A stretch of 23,968 nt of DNA, from IMG/VR virus record IMGVR_UViG_3300022591_000069, positions 1 through 23,968 of that record; one strand, given 5' to 3'. The translations under genes were made by a program, and so were the position numbers. Shown piece after piece: positions 1-6,443 of this stretch. Source of the stretch: a virus. Each line of letters starts with the position of its first letter. Within the stretch, counting starts at the first letter, position 1. Under the pieces are notes generated by a model, which saw nothing but the letters and a program-made list of their open reading frames with translations, was not told where the DNA came from and did not search any database.

Positions 1-47
1 AAACTATGTGGAATAATCATTTAAGACAAGTATTAGAAAGAAAATAA
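1..47 (+). CDS. C-terminal end of an upstream gene (partial)
   Basis: One forward frame is open from the window edge to a TAA at 45-47 and ends in TMWNNHLRQVLERK. It is followed directly by a terminator hairpin, as expected at the end of a gene. Only 14 residues are visible, so no function can be given. The charged helical tail (RQVLERK) is compatible with a real C-terminus, but a chance open stretch of this length cannot be excluded. Confidence 0.4.
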   Translation, partial: TMWNNHLRQVLERK

Positions 48-49
48 AC

Positions 50-72
50 AAAGCCCGAAAGGGCTTTCTAAC
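50..72 (+). terminator. Rho-independent terminator hairpin
   Basis: AAAGCCC (50-56) and GGGCTTT (61-67) form a perfect 7-bp stem closed by a GAAA tetraloop, starting three bases after the stop of the partial upstream gene. The T tract is short (three T within the stem), so termination may be incomplete. Confidence 0.7.
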
Positions 73-88
73 AAATAAAGGAATAGAA

Positions 89-367
89 ATGAAAATTTAT
101 AATTTTTTAAGTTGGCTAATGACATGTCTTAAAAACACTGTGGGTGAAATAGAACACTTTATTCTGATGACTTTGAGCACTCCTGGTGGTATATATGAAC
201 CCAACGGGAGTTTTCTTCGACTGATTTTAGCCGGTCTTTATACCATTCTAATGTTGGCAATTTGGATTCTAATATTGCCCATAGTTTATATAATTGGTCA
301 AACCATGTTGATTTATTGTATTATGAATCTTTTTGTTGAAATTGAAGATCGAATCAATTCCAATTAA
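89..367 (+). CDS. Small membrane protein, holin-like at best
   Basis: This 92-residue protein is dominated by a hydrophobic stretch from about residue 44 to 84, rich in L, I, Y and W. It is long enough for one extended or two closely spaced membrane helices. An acidic-polar tail (EIEDRINSN) follows, and the N-terminus (about 1-14) looks amphipathic. AAGGA at 77-81 is a good ribosome binding site for the ATG at 89. The gene is isolated by terminators on both sides (50-67 and 381-423), so it is a separate small unit ahead of the late block. Size and topology would suit a holin or another phage inner-membrane protein, but no lysis gene is next to it and I recognise no family. Confidence 0.7.
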   Translation: MKIYNFLSWLMTCLKNTVGEIEHFILMTLSTPGGIYEPNGSFLRLILAGLYTILMLAIWILILPIVYIIGQTMLIYCIMNLFVEIEDRINSN

Positions 368-380
368 AACCTAGAACCTC

Positions 381-400
381 CCTAATGTTTATTAGGTTTT
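381..400 (+). terminator. Terminator hairpin, first of a tandem pair
   Basis: CCTAAT (381-386) pairs with ATTAGG (391-396) around a GTTT loop and is followed by TTTT. It lies 14 bases after the stop of the membrane-protein gene. The stem is weak on its own but is backed up by a second hairpin directly behind it. Confidence 0.55.
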
Positions 401-423
401 GGCCTCCGAAAGGGGGCTTTTTC
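401..423 (+). terminator. Rho-independent terminator, second of a tandem pair
   Basis: GGCCTCC (401-407) pairs with GGGGGCT (412-418), with two G-T wobbles, across a GAAA loop, and the RNA would end in a run of U (418-422). This is a classical strong terminator. It separates the upstream unit from the late block that starts with the promoter-like box at 472. Confidence 0.8.
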
Positions 424-471
424 AATTAGCGATCGCCAGCGCAACGGAAAAGGTTTCAACCCAATCACGAC

Positions 472-479
472 CATAAATA
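472..479 (+). promoter_or_regulatory. T4-type late promoter box (CATAAATA)
   Basis: CATAAATA differs from the T4 late consensus TATAAATA at the first base. It lies just downstream of two terminators and heads the structural block. A start about six bases downstream would fall at about 485, on the first ATG of the next gene. This bears on which start codon is used there. Confidence 0.5.
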
Positions 480-484
480 AAATT

Positions 485-841
485 ATGGAAACCAAATTGA
501 AATCGAATGCAAAGACTGGACGGCCACGAGTGTCAAGTCGTGGTGGAGCAAGACCCGGTGCCGGTAGACCCAAGGGTGGCACAAACAAATTAAAGATGGA
601 AGACCTACTGGCTGATCTTGATCGTGAACTGGGAATACCTTACTCGGCACAAATAGCCCGCAACTATGTGGAATCAATTGATCGCAAGGACTGGACCGGT
701 GTTAGAGATTATGACAAAGTGTTTCTGGGCAAGATCATAGCTGACCGACAACATGTCGAAGTCGAAGACACCACGGACCTGGTGCAGGCCAAGAAAGCAG
801 CTTTTGCCGAAGCCTTACGAGACATAGCAGGAATAAAATAA
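485..841 (+). CDS. Terminase small subunit-like DNA-binding protein
   Basis: The 118-residue protein has a basic, glycine/proline-rich N-terminus with the string GGARPGAGRPKGG at about residues 20-32. That signature is frequent at the start of phage small terminase subunits. A charged helical segment (about 38-118) follows, ending in AKKAAFAEALRDIAG. Small terminases recognise packaging sites and load the large subunit. Against this, the gene is about 4 kb away from the large terminase, which has another small gene directly upstream. The ATG at 485 has no ribosome binding site and sits where a late transcript would begin. An in-frame TTG at 497 preceded by GGAA (487-490) matches the leader layout of other genes here and may be the true start. 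The stop overlaps the next ATG (TAATG). Confidence 0.6.
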   Translation: METKLKSNAKTGRPRVSSRGGARPGAGRPKGGTNKLKMEDLLADLDRELGIPYSAQIARNYVESIDRKDWTGVRDYDKVFLGKIIADRQHVEVEDTTDLVQAKKAAFAEALRDIAGIK

Positions 842-1101
842 TGGCTCAAGTGCGACCGTTAAATCACTTCGGCAACCGACAGAATCCCATGCCTGAACAC
901 GACCTCACACGCGAACCACGCAACACGAGTCGGCAGACCGACAGCACGAGCCATAGTGCAAGAACTGAAAGTGAATCGGTTCACTATCATGCACGCCACT
1001 TTGGTGGTAGACCGAGCAGTGCTAGAGTAACGGACCAACTTAATCCTGATCGATCAGTAAGCCGGGCCAACCGGACTGGACGCAGTTTTCCAGGATTGTA
1101 A
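841..1101 (+). CDS. Small polar basic protein, unknown
   Basis: This 86-residue protein is very rich in S, R, T, H and N and has almost no hydrophobic core, so it is probably largely disordered. Its ATG overlaps the stop of the preceding gene (TAATG at 839-843), and AGGA lies about eight bases upstream, which supports coupled translation. A GNRQNPMPE string near residue 12 resembles GNRSQMPE in the protein starting at 1531, so the two may be distantly related. Small, abundant basic phage proteins of this kind can be packaged in heads or coat DNA, but nothing in the sequence proves that. I do not recognise a family. Confidence 0.6.
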   Translation: MAQVRPLNHFGNRQNPMPEHDLTREPRNTSRQTDSTSHSARTESESVHYHARHFGGRPSSARVTDQLNPDRSVSRANRTGRSFPGL

Positions 1102-1105
1102 TAGA

Positions 1106-1113
1106 TATAAATA
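1106..1113 (+). promoter_or_regulatory. T4-type late promoter box (TATAAATA)
   Basis: This is an exact match to the T4 late-promoter octamer, placed in the only gap among these small genes. A leader containing TTGGAAAC follows (1123-1130), then the ATG at 1134. It is the best single example of the motif in the window. Confidence 0.65.
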
Positions 1114-1133
1114 AAAATACAATTGGAAACACA

Positions 1134-1283
1134 ATGCCATTAATTAAAAGCACAAGTCGACAGGCTCAAAGCCGGAACATTGCAACTGAGATGCGGGCTG
1201 GTCGACCACAAAAGCAAGCCGTAGCCATAAGCTATGCGGTTAAAAGAGAAGCTGCTAAAAAGAAAACAAAGGCTAAAAAGTAA
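1134..1283 (+). CDS. Short basic phage protein (49 residues)
   Basis: ATG at 1134 to TAA at 1281-1283 encodes 49 residues starting MPLIKSTSRQAQSRNIATEM, with AGRPQKQAVAISYAV in the middle and a lysine/alanine tail. The layout (MPLIKS, then an AGxPQKQAVAIA-like motif, then a basic end) is one I recognise from many small uncharacterised proteins of tailed phages, so the gene is credible despite its size. TTGGAAAC provides a ribosome binding site five bases before the ATG, and a TATAAATA box lies 20 bases upstream. Its stop overlaps the next ATG (TAATG). The function is unknown; the strong positive charge suggests contact with nucleic acid. Confidence 0.75.
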   Translation: MPLIKSTSRQAQSRNIATEMRAGRPQKQAVAISYAVKREAAKKKTKAKK

Positions 1284-1528
1284 TGCGTGATTCAGAATCA
1301 GCACAGGGCGAAAGCTCGATTACACGACGACCCAGTAACAGTAGCACCACTGATCAGGCGGCGACTCCTGCACACAGTGGTTCAGTTGCAGCAAGGTCCG
1401 ACGCTTATCACAGCCATGTCATAAGCCCTACATATACTAGACCCACATCAACCCGGATGACCCGTGCTGAACATCAGCTAAATAACAATGAAGACACTCA
1501 CTCCGTTGGTGAGTATACAAGGAAATAA
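1283..1528 (+). CDS. Small Ser/Thr-rich polar protein, unknown
   Basis: This 81-residue protein is composed mainly of S, T, A, R, H and N with no hydrophobic segment, so it is probably disordered. Its composition resembles the protein at 841-1101. The ATG overlaps the preceding stop (TAATG), which indicates translational coupling to the 49-residue gene. A GCTAAATA string occurs inside the gene at 1478-1485, about 46 bases before the next start. It could be an internal late promoter or chance. No known family is recognised. Confidence 0.55.
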   Translation: MRDSESAQGESSITRRPSNSSTTDQAATPAHSGSVAARSDAYHSHVISPTYTRPTSTRMTRAEHQLNNNEDTHSVGEYTRK

Positions 1529-1530
1529 AG

Positions 1531-1902
1531 ATGCGAGCAAAAGAAGCCAAAGGTGTTTACAATTTAAACCCAACTACACAAGTTATGAAGCAGGGCAGTC
1601 CGGCCAGTCGTGAAGCCAACCGGCCAGGACCGGTCAATGTGGGCAACCGTTCACAGATGCCTGAAGCACACGAGACCGCAGCCGACACTGCCAACATTGG
1701 TAGTGCAATGTCTAGTAAAAAGGCATTTGGAGAAGCACACATTAGTGACTTCTACGGTGTAGAAAATCTAGAACACAATGCAGCACATCCTGCAATGCAA
1801 ACTAGAATCGGTCATGCTCGCAATGCGAAACACGCAGATGGCCGTAAACATGAAGAAGATCATCATGCCGTTAAAATGGCGAAAGGAAAAATGTCGAAAT
1901 GA
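1531..1902 (+). CDS. Polar His/Ala/Lys-rich protein, unknown
   Basis: The 123-residue protein begins MRAKEAKGVYNLNPTTQVMK and contains GPVNVGNRSQMPEAHETAAD at about residues 34-53. The C-terminus is histidine- and lysine-rich (RKHEEDHHAVKMAKGKMSK). There is a short, more ordered-looking segment around ISDFYGVENLEHN (about 71-83). AAGGA at about 1520 is a suitable ribosome binding site. The stop overlaps the next start as ATGA (1899-1902). The GNR..MPE string is shared with the protein at 841. The neighbourhood of virion genes makes a head-associated role possible; this is inference only. Confidence 0.65.
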   Translation: MRAKEAKGVYNLNPTTQVMKQGSPASREANRPGPVNVGNRSQMPEAHETAADTANIGSAMSSKKAFGEAHISDFYGVENLEHNAAHPAMQTRIGHARNAKHADGRKHEEDHHAVKMAKGKMSK

Positions 1903-2309
1903 AAAACACAACCTTGAGCCGTAAACCCGGTAACACAATGAAACCCAATGAAGGCAAATACATGCCCAATACTCGTGCTGATCAGAAAGGCGATGGCGCT
2001 GACTTTGCATTTAATGGACAGATGGGTGATGGCGTAAACCGCGATGAGAGTCTAGCACGCCGTGGCATGAATCCAGAATGTCATAGAGTCGCAAATCCAG
2101 ATCGTATCAATGCTGGTGAGTTTGCTAGTAGCCGCAAGGGCAACACCAGTGATCAGACTCGTGATCGCATGGAAAGTGTTGGACCCTCAGCTACTCGTGA
2201 TGAGATGAAATTGACTATGGCAACTGCCGCACAGGGACGCAATTTAGGTGCTATGAAAACACCGCGTAAGTTCCCCAATCCAGATGCTATTAATGTGAGA
2301 ATGAAATAA
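1899..2309 (+). CDS. Polar Gly/Asn/Arg-rich protein, unknown
   Basis: The 136-residue protein is highly charged, with many short N, G, D, R and M-rich segments (for example KYMPNTRADQKGDGADFAFN at about 21-40) and no hydrophobic core. It may be disordered or fold only with a partner. Its start overlaps the previous stop by four bases (ATGA), so it is translationally coupled. Composition and position place it with the proteins at 841, 1283, 1531 and 3356. No family or catalytic motif is recognised. Confidence 0.65.
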   Translation: MKNTTLSRKPGNTMKPNEGKYMPNTRADQKGDGADFAFNGQMGDGVNRDESLARRGMNPECHRVANPDRINAGEFASSRKGNTSDQTRDRMESVGPSATRDEMKLTMATAAQGRNLGAMKTPRKFPNPDAINVRMK

Positions 2310-2311
2310 TT

Positions 2312-2638
2312 ATGAGTTATAATGCTTATATCGCAATACCACAGAACGCCAGTAAGACTGTTACCGCCTCCACAACCAGTAGCCAATTCTACCTGGATGT
2401 TGGCAGTGCCAACAGCATCAACAATGTGTTGGTAAGTAATTTAGATGCCACCAATACAGTCTATGTTAACTGGGCCAACTCAGGTTCAGTTACTGCCAGC
2501 AATGTGGGCTTTCCAGTAAGTCCATACTATCCAACTGTTATCACCATGAATCAGGTCAATAACTTTGACAGTAATATTACCATTGCTGTAATAGCTTCAG
2601 CTGGCACACCCACTGTAGTATTCACACCAGTAGCATAA
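2312..2638 (+). CDS. Small beta-rich protein, possible head decoration or fibre domain
   Basis: This 108-residue protein alternates short hydrophobic strands with Asn/Ser/Thr turns (SKTVTASTTSSQFYLDVG, NNVLVSNLDATNTVYVNWAN, ITIAVIASAGTPTVVFTP), as in an all-beta sandwich. Many tailed phages carry small proteins of this general pattern next to capsid or fibre genes. It starts two bases after the preceding stop, with only a weak ribosome binding site, so it is probably coupled. Decoration of the capsid is the likeliest role, but a fibre accessory is equally compatible with the sequence. Confidence 0.65.
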   Translation: MSYNAYIAIPQNASKTVTASTTSSQFYLDVGSANSINNVLVSNLDATNTVYVNWANSGSVTASNVGFPVSPYYPTVITMNQVNNFDSNITIAVIASAGTPTVVFTPVA

Positions 2639-2647
2639 GGATCTATA

Positions 2648-2884
2648 ATGGCCACCAAAAAGCCCACACACAAAGAACATATGAAACGAGCCGAGCACCA
2701 CATGGAGCAGGCACACAAATGGATTCAGAAAGCCATTCAGCATCCAGGTGCTCTAAGAGCAGAACTGCATGTGAAAAAGGGAGAAAAGATTCCTGCTCGG
2801 AAGTTGGCAGCAGCCGCTAAAAAGCCAGGAACGGAAGGCCGGCGTGCTAGACTAGCCGAAACATTACGAGGATTTAAAAAATAA
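2648..2884 (+). CDS. Small basic helical phage protein (HPGAL...KKGEKIPARKL type)
   Basis: The 78-residue protein is helical and strongly basic. A His-rich N-terminal helix (KEHMKRAEHHMEQAHKWIQK) is followed by the signature HPGALRAELHVKKGEKIPAR at about residues 32-51, and the tail RRARLAETLRGFKK closes it. I recognise this HPGAL...GEKIPAxKL...RARLAETL arrangement from small uncharacterised proteins in many tailed phages, usually among virion genes. Its charge suggests binding to DNA or to an acidic partner inside the head. AAGGA at 2637-2641 gives a good ribosome binding site. The family function is not known to me. Confidence 0.75.
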   Translation: MATKKPTHKEHMKRAEHHMEQAHKWIQKAIQHPGALRAELHVKKGEKIPARKLAAAAKKPGTEGRRARLAETLRGFKK

Positions 2885-2887
2885 TAT

Positions 2888-3340
2888 ATGGCTACTTCAC
2901 CAGGATACTTAAGTGCAGTCAATGCTGGCACTCAAGCATTATACACAACACAAACTGATGGCACAGGTAAAACATTCTTTTCACCTGTTACCAGTGCAAA
3001 TTTATTGGTTACCTCAACAACTGCCAATATTGCTGGGGGCAATGCCACAATTACTCCCAGTTTAACTACAGGCGCTATAACAGTTACTGGTAATGTCACT
3101 TATTTGTTAACTGCTTCTGCAATCGTTAACAATGTTATTGGTCAAGCGCCAGCTCCGGCTCAGATACAGTGGTATGATAATACAGCCGCTGTCAAGATTG
3201 GCAGTTTGGTTGCGTCAGGAACACCAGTTGTTTATACGCCCACACAAACCAGCGTTGTTGTGGCACAAACTGGAGGCGGCACTTATCCAGCGCAATTGTC
3301 ATCAGCTCAGATAACAGTTCAAGTTATTGATGGATTTTAA
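2888..3340 (+). CDS. Beta-rich jelly-roll-like structural protein, unknown
   Basis: This 150-residue protein is made of T/A/V/N-rich beta segments. Examples are FFSPVTSANLLVTSTTANIA (about 30-49), VTGNVTYLLTASAIVNNVIG (about 66-85) and a final ITVQVIDGF. The pattern of an LLTASA-type strand after a loop recalls the C1q/TNF-like jelly rolls found in fibres and head decorations, but I cannot assign it firmly. It starts four bases after the preceding gene with a poor ribosome binding site, so coupling is likely. With the protein at 2312 it forms a pair of beta-type candidates for surface decoration. Confidence 0.65.
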   Translation: MATSPGYLSAVNAGTQALYTTQTDGTGKTFFSPVTSANLLVTSTTANIAGGNATITPSLTTGAITVTGNVTYLLTASAIVNNVIGQAPAPAQIQWYDNTAAVKIGSLVASGTPVVYTPTQTSVVVAQTGGGTYPAQLSSAQITVQVIDGF

Positions 3341-3355
3341 TCCCAAGGAAAAATT

Positions 3356-3697
3356 ATGAAAACTAGAATATTAAAAAAGAGCAGCAGTGATCGTGAGCTT
3401 GTAGAAGAACACTATCTAGGACGCTTCTCAGGTAATCCACATGCTGTTGACAATGTGAATGCACCCATGGGACCAAGAACCGGTAACGAGGGAGCACACA
3501 GCGCCAAGCGTGGTAATTTCCTAGATGCCAAAGCCGAGCGCGAGCCCCTGGCTGAACAAGTGTTGTCGGCATTTGCGGGTCGTGCTCGAGAACTAGAAGC
3601 CAATCCTGGAGAACATGAAACACCAGGTTCTGGCGGTATAGATAGCAACAGTCAAGTTCGACGCTTTGCTGCTAGAAAGAACCGCGATCGCGATTAA
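3356..3697 (+). CDS. Polar charged protein, unknown
   Basis: The 113-residue protein is polar and charged. It opens MKTRILKKSSSDRELVEEHY, has a central NAPMGPRTGNEGAHSAKRGN segment, a predicted helix around AEREPLAEQVLSAFAGRARE (about 60-79) and a basic end RRFAARKNRDRD. AAGGA about six bases before the ATG is a good ribosome binding site. Its composition resembles the polar proteins upstream, and it is the last gene before a hairpin-containing gap. The octamer GCGATCGC (3684-3691) lies in its last codons. No family is recognised. Confidence 0.65.
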   Translation: MKTRILKKSSSDRELVEEHYLGRFSGNPHAVDNVNAPMGPRTGNEGAHSAKRGNFLDAKAEREPLAEQVLSAFAGRARELEANPGEHETPGSGGIDSNSQVRRFAARKNRDRD

Positions 3698-3706
3698 CGG
3701 AATTCT

Positions 3707-3732
3707 CTCCGATACCGGTAACCGGTTCGGAG
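3707..3732 (+). other. Imperfect hairpin with ACCGGT palindromes
   Basis: CTCCGA (3707-3712) pairs with TCGGAG (3727-3732) around two copies of the palindrome ACCGGT (3714-3719 and 3721-3726). There is no T tract, so it is not a standard terminator. It could stabilise the 3' end of the upstream message or be a protein-binding site such as a packaging signal near the terminase genes; neither is shown. Confidence 0.4.
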
Positions 3733-3741
3733 AACAGTTCG

Positions 3742-3760
3742 GGGACACTGTAAAAGTCCC
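3742..3760 (+). other. Short hairpin upstream of the terminase cluster
   Basis: GGGAC (3742-3746) pairs with GTCCC (3756-3760) across a nine-base loop, followed by an AT-rich stretch that leads into the AAGGA ribosome binding site of the gene at 3784. It may be a weak terminator or an RNA processing element; the stem is too short to decide. Confidence 0.3.
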
Positions 3761-3783
3761 TGATTTAATTTTAAGGAACGGAA

Positions 3784-4536
3784 ATGACAACCAAAAAACC
3801 AACTCGGGCCACGACGCCCACGCCCTGGGCAGACCGCGCAGCTCCCACCGACACCACCGCAGTGGCGGAATCAGAACCTCTTTATGATCTAGAAGGTTTA
3901 ATGACCGACTTTCCCACAGCACGAGATCTTGAACAGTTTGTGTTTGACCAAACTGGACATGTGCTGAATCTAAAAGGTCGAAGCAACAAATTCAAATATC
4001 AAACAGCCATGGATGTGCTCAATGGCCGAGCACCCGAGGACTACATGAAGGGCAATGAAAATCCCTACCTAGATAAAAATGATCTAATTCCGGTAGATAC
4101 TTTTCGAACCTTGCCCCCAAGACCCTCAGAAGTTGTTGGTGTGCCAGCAGTGAGCAGTTTTATTTCAAAAACATTTCCACATCCCGACCCCGAATGGGCT
4201 GCAACTGGGCAAAAATGTGAAGTGGTGTTTAGAAAGTATGTGAACAATGTGATCACATACGAAGTGATTGGACCAATCTCGACAAGACCAGTAGGCACAC
4301 GAGTCAACAAGTTTGGTAAAGAAGTGCCAGAAAAATACACCTGGGTTGATCCCAGAACCGGTGAACAAATCATTCGAGACAGTGCTGGTCGATTGACACC
4401 GCGTGGATCGGTGTTGCGAGCACAATTACAAAAGGCCAAGATCAACAACAAGACCTATTGGGAATTATGGGTTGATCGAGAATTTGTCATGGGTGATGCC
4501 AGCAACCTTAATGACAATCCTTGGGGTGTGAATTAA
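3784..4536 (+). CDS. Conserved phage protein of unknown function upstream of terminase
   Basis: The 250-residue protein has a low-complexity Thr/Pro/Ala N-terminus (about 1-30). A more ordered body follows, containing RDLEQFVFDQTGHVLNLKGR (about 47-66), a proline-rich stretch (TLPPRPSEV), PHPDPEW near 132-138, and a C-terminal block with WVDPRTGEQIIRD and YWELWVDREF. I associate this set of motifs with uncharacterised proteins encoded near terminase genes in uncultured phages, but have no function for it. AAGGA precedes the ATG by a normal distance. Position suggests a role in packaging or early head assembly. No catalytic motif is visible. Confidence 0.75.
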   Translation: MTTKKPTRATTPTPWADRAAPTDTTAVAESEPLYDLEGLMTDFPTARDLEQFVFDQTGHVLNLKGRSNKFKYQTAMDVLNGRAPEDYMKGNENPYLDKNDLIPVDTFRTLPPRPSEVVGVPAVSSFISKTFPHPDPEWAATGQKCEVVFRKYVNNVITYEVIGPISTRPVGTRVNKFGKEVPEKYTWVDPRTGEQIIRDSAGRLTPRGSVLRAQLQKAKINNKTYWELWVDREFVMGDASNLNDNPWGVN

Positions 4537-4540
4537 TGTA

Positions 4541-4804
4541 ATGGATCAAGAACAAATCAAACTCATAAGTGAAACACGCATTTTACAAAAGGTCAATCGA
4601 ATGCATCGTGAGGCCTTCGGCGACAAGTATCCCGGACAAGTCGAACACTGTTTGCGCCTGATCATGGAACGCCTGCAGGCCGGTCTAGACAAGCGTGATG
4701 GTGTTGATCCTGGCCGTCCTGAAACCTGGCGCATGAGCACACTGGAAATACATGACCTGGCAGACGCTGCACATCGACTAAACGAAATCCGTCGAGGTTT
4801 CTAA
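4541..4804 (+). CDS. Small helical protein, candidate terminase small subunit
   Basis: The 87-residue protein is almost entirely helical by composition (MDQEQIKLISETRILQKVNR, then VEHCLRLIMERLQAGLDKRD and LEIHDLADAAHRLNEIRRGF). It lies directly upstream of the large terminase, and its stop overlaps the terminase ATG (TAATG at 4802-4806). That is the classical place and size for a small terminase subunit or packaging regulator. No sequence signature confirms it, and the gene at 485 competes for the role. The ATG at 4541 has no typical ribosome binding site beyond a G-rich stretch near 4522-4528, so coupling to the upstream gene is likely. Confidence 0.65.
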   Translation: MDQEQIKLISETRILQKVNRMHREAFGDKYPGQVEHCLRLIMERLQAGLDKRDGVDPGRPETWRMSTLEIHDLADAAHRLNEIRRGF

Positions 4805-6441
4805 TGCTAGATAACGCCGTACTGATGCGTCGTGCCATACGCTGGGTTTGTGATGAGAACCGTCTGGCAGTGGACAATTTGCATCATATGCCGTTCACGG
4901 TGCGACAACAGTTTGAAGACTTGGTGTTTAGCATTCAAGAGGACATGCGCTATAATCAGCTAAAATATTTTAGACCTTTTGATCACCAGCGTAGGTTTTT
5001 TCAGACCGGGCACGCAGATCGTCGTGGTATCCTGGCCGCAAACCGAATTGGTAAAACTGTCAGCACCTGTTATGAAACTGCCATGCATCTGACCGGCCAG
5101 TATCCTGCTTGGTGGGATGGCAAACGCTTCGACAAACCGGTAACAGCCATGGTGGCCGGTGAGGGTTGGAGCCAGGTTGCGCTGGTATTGCAAAATGAAT
5201 TGTTAGGAACAAATGATGTCAAGATTCGAGACGCTATTGGGACTGGTGCTATTCCTCGTGAGTGCATTGTTGTTGATACCATGCGCGGTGATGGCGCAAA
5301 TTGTATTGGGGTTGAAATTCGTCATGCGGCGGGTGGCAACAGTTATCTTCTTTTTGCTAACTACACACAAGAAGTTAGACAAATGCAGGGATTCAAACTC
5401 AATCTTGCAGTTTTTGATGAGCAACCGCCTGATGATTTTTTTAGCGAGATCGTCACCCGAACTGCTACTACTCAGGGTCAAGTATTGTGCTCATTTACGC
5501 CGCTCAAGGGGCTTAACGGATTAGTTAGCAAATTTTGGCACCATGAAGATGGTTACGAACATATTCGAGTCAGTTGGGATGATGTGCCCGAATACGATCC
5601 CTGGGGCGAAGCATTTTTGTTAAACTCGACCCGACGACAACTTGAACGCGATTATTTGCCACACGAACGCGATGCTAGACGCAACGGTGTTCCGGTCATG
5701 GGCAAGGGTGCTGTGTTTCAAATTAGAAACTGGCCCACATATCGCACTGGAGATTATGATTTTAGAAATTACAACGGCATGCATCGTGTTATTGCTCTTG
5801 ACCTTGGCCTGGTGAATGATCGAACTGTGATTTCATTAATGTATTGGATGCCACACGAACAAGAAGCTTGGTTAGATAGACAAATAGTTGTCAAAGGAAC
5901 CGAAGAAGCCAATCCCGTAAATTATATAAATCATTTGATGCGACCCGAAGTGTTTGGCACACCCATTGTGCTTCCGGCCGATGCTGGCACTCCGGGTCGA
6001 TACACCATGAACAGTCAAAGTATTCGTGAGTTGTTTGAAAGCTACGAACTCAATGTGCATCCCGACCCCATCATGAATCCGCCCGACGCGGCCGGACGCA
6101 CCACCAACCATAAAAGTTTTGGTATCAATGTCATGCGACAAATGCTGGAACTGGGCACCCTGCATGTGAATGAAAATTGTGTGGAGTTTTTGCGTGAAGC
6201 ACAAAATTACTATGTTGATCAGCGCGGACGCTTTAGCGATCCCGACGACACAATAGATAGTGCTAGATATGCCCTGCTGGGTTGTTTAAATGGTGTTGCC
6301 GAGGCATATGATGGACGCAGTCCGCAACAACGCATGGAAGCGTTTAAACACACGGCTCGCATATCCCGAACTCAACGGCATAATCAAACAGATCGCCCGG
6401 TTTGGAAACGCAGTTGGAGTGCTGAAGGTGGTGTGATGTGA
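4804..6441 (+). CDS. terL: Terminase large subunit
   Basis: The 545-residue protein is the ATP-driven packaging motor and head-filling nuclease. The ATPase domain (about 55-240) shows a Walker A AANRIGKT (78-85), a Walker B LAVFDEQP (201-208) with the catalytic D-E pair, and a coupling segment QVLCSFTPLKG (about 226-236). The nuclease domain shows the acidic residues expected for an RNase H-like fold: D333 in VIALDLGLVNDRT, D393 in LPADAG, and D485 in DPDDTIDSARYAL. Length and domain order are normal and the gene looks intact. Its start overlaps the preceding small gene. The Walker A and B spelling resembles the AGNRxGKT/FDE type common in P22-like and T7-like packaging enzymes. Confidence 0.95.
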   Translation: MLDNAVLMRRAIRWVCDENRLAVDNLHHMPFTVRQQFEDLVFSIQEDMRYNQLKYFRPFDHQRRFFQTGHADRRGILAANRIGKTVSTCYETAMHLTGQYPAWWDGKRFDKPVTAMVAGEGWSQVALVLQNELLGTNDVKIRDAIGTGAIPRECIVVDTMRGDGANCIGVEIRHAAGGNSYLLFANYTQEVRQMQGFKLNLAVFDEQPPDDFFSEIVTRTATTQGQVLCSFTPLKGLNGLVSKFWHHEDGYEHIRVSWDDVPEYDPWGEAFLLNSTRRQLERDYLPHERDARRNGVPVMGKGAVFQIRNWPTYRTGDYDFRNYNGMHRVIALDLGLVNDRTVISLMYWMPHEQEAWLDRQIVVKGTEEANPVNYINHLMRPEVFGTPIVLPADAGTPGRYTMNSQSIRELFESYELNVHPDPIMNPPDAAGRTTNHKSFGINVMRQMLELGTLHVNENCVEFLREAQNYYVDQRGRFSDPDDTIDSARYALLGCLNGVAEAYDGRSPQQRMEAFKHTARISRTQRHNQTDRPVWKRSWSAEGGVM

Positions 6442-6443
6442 TC

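Noticed and set aside
2-674. Shared AACTATGTGGAAT at 2-14 and 662-674
   Set aside because: A 13-base match in different reading frames with no extended similarity; most likely chance, not an attachment-site pair.
1478-1485. GCTAAATA inside a small gene as a late promoter
   Set aside because: It lies within coding sequence 46 bases before the next start and has no TTGGAAAC-type leader; kept only as a possibility in the gene entry.
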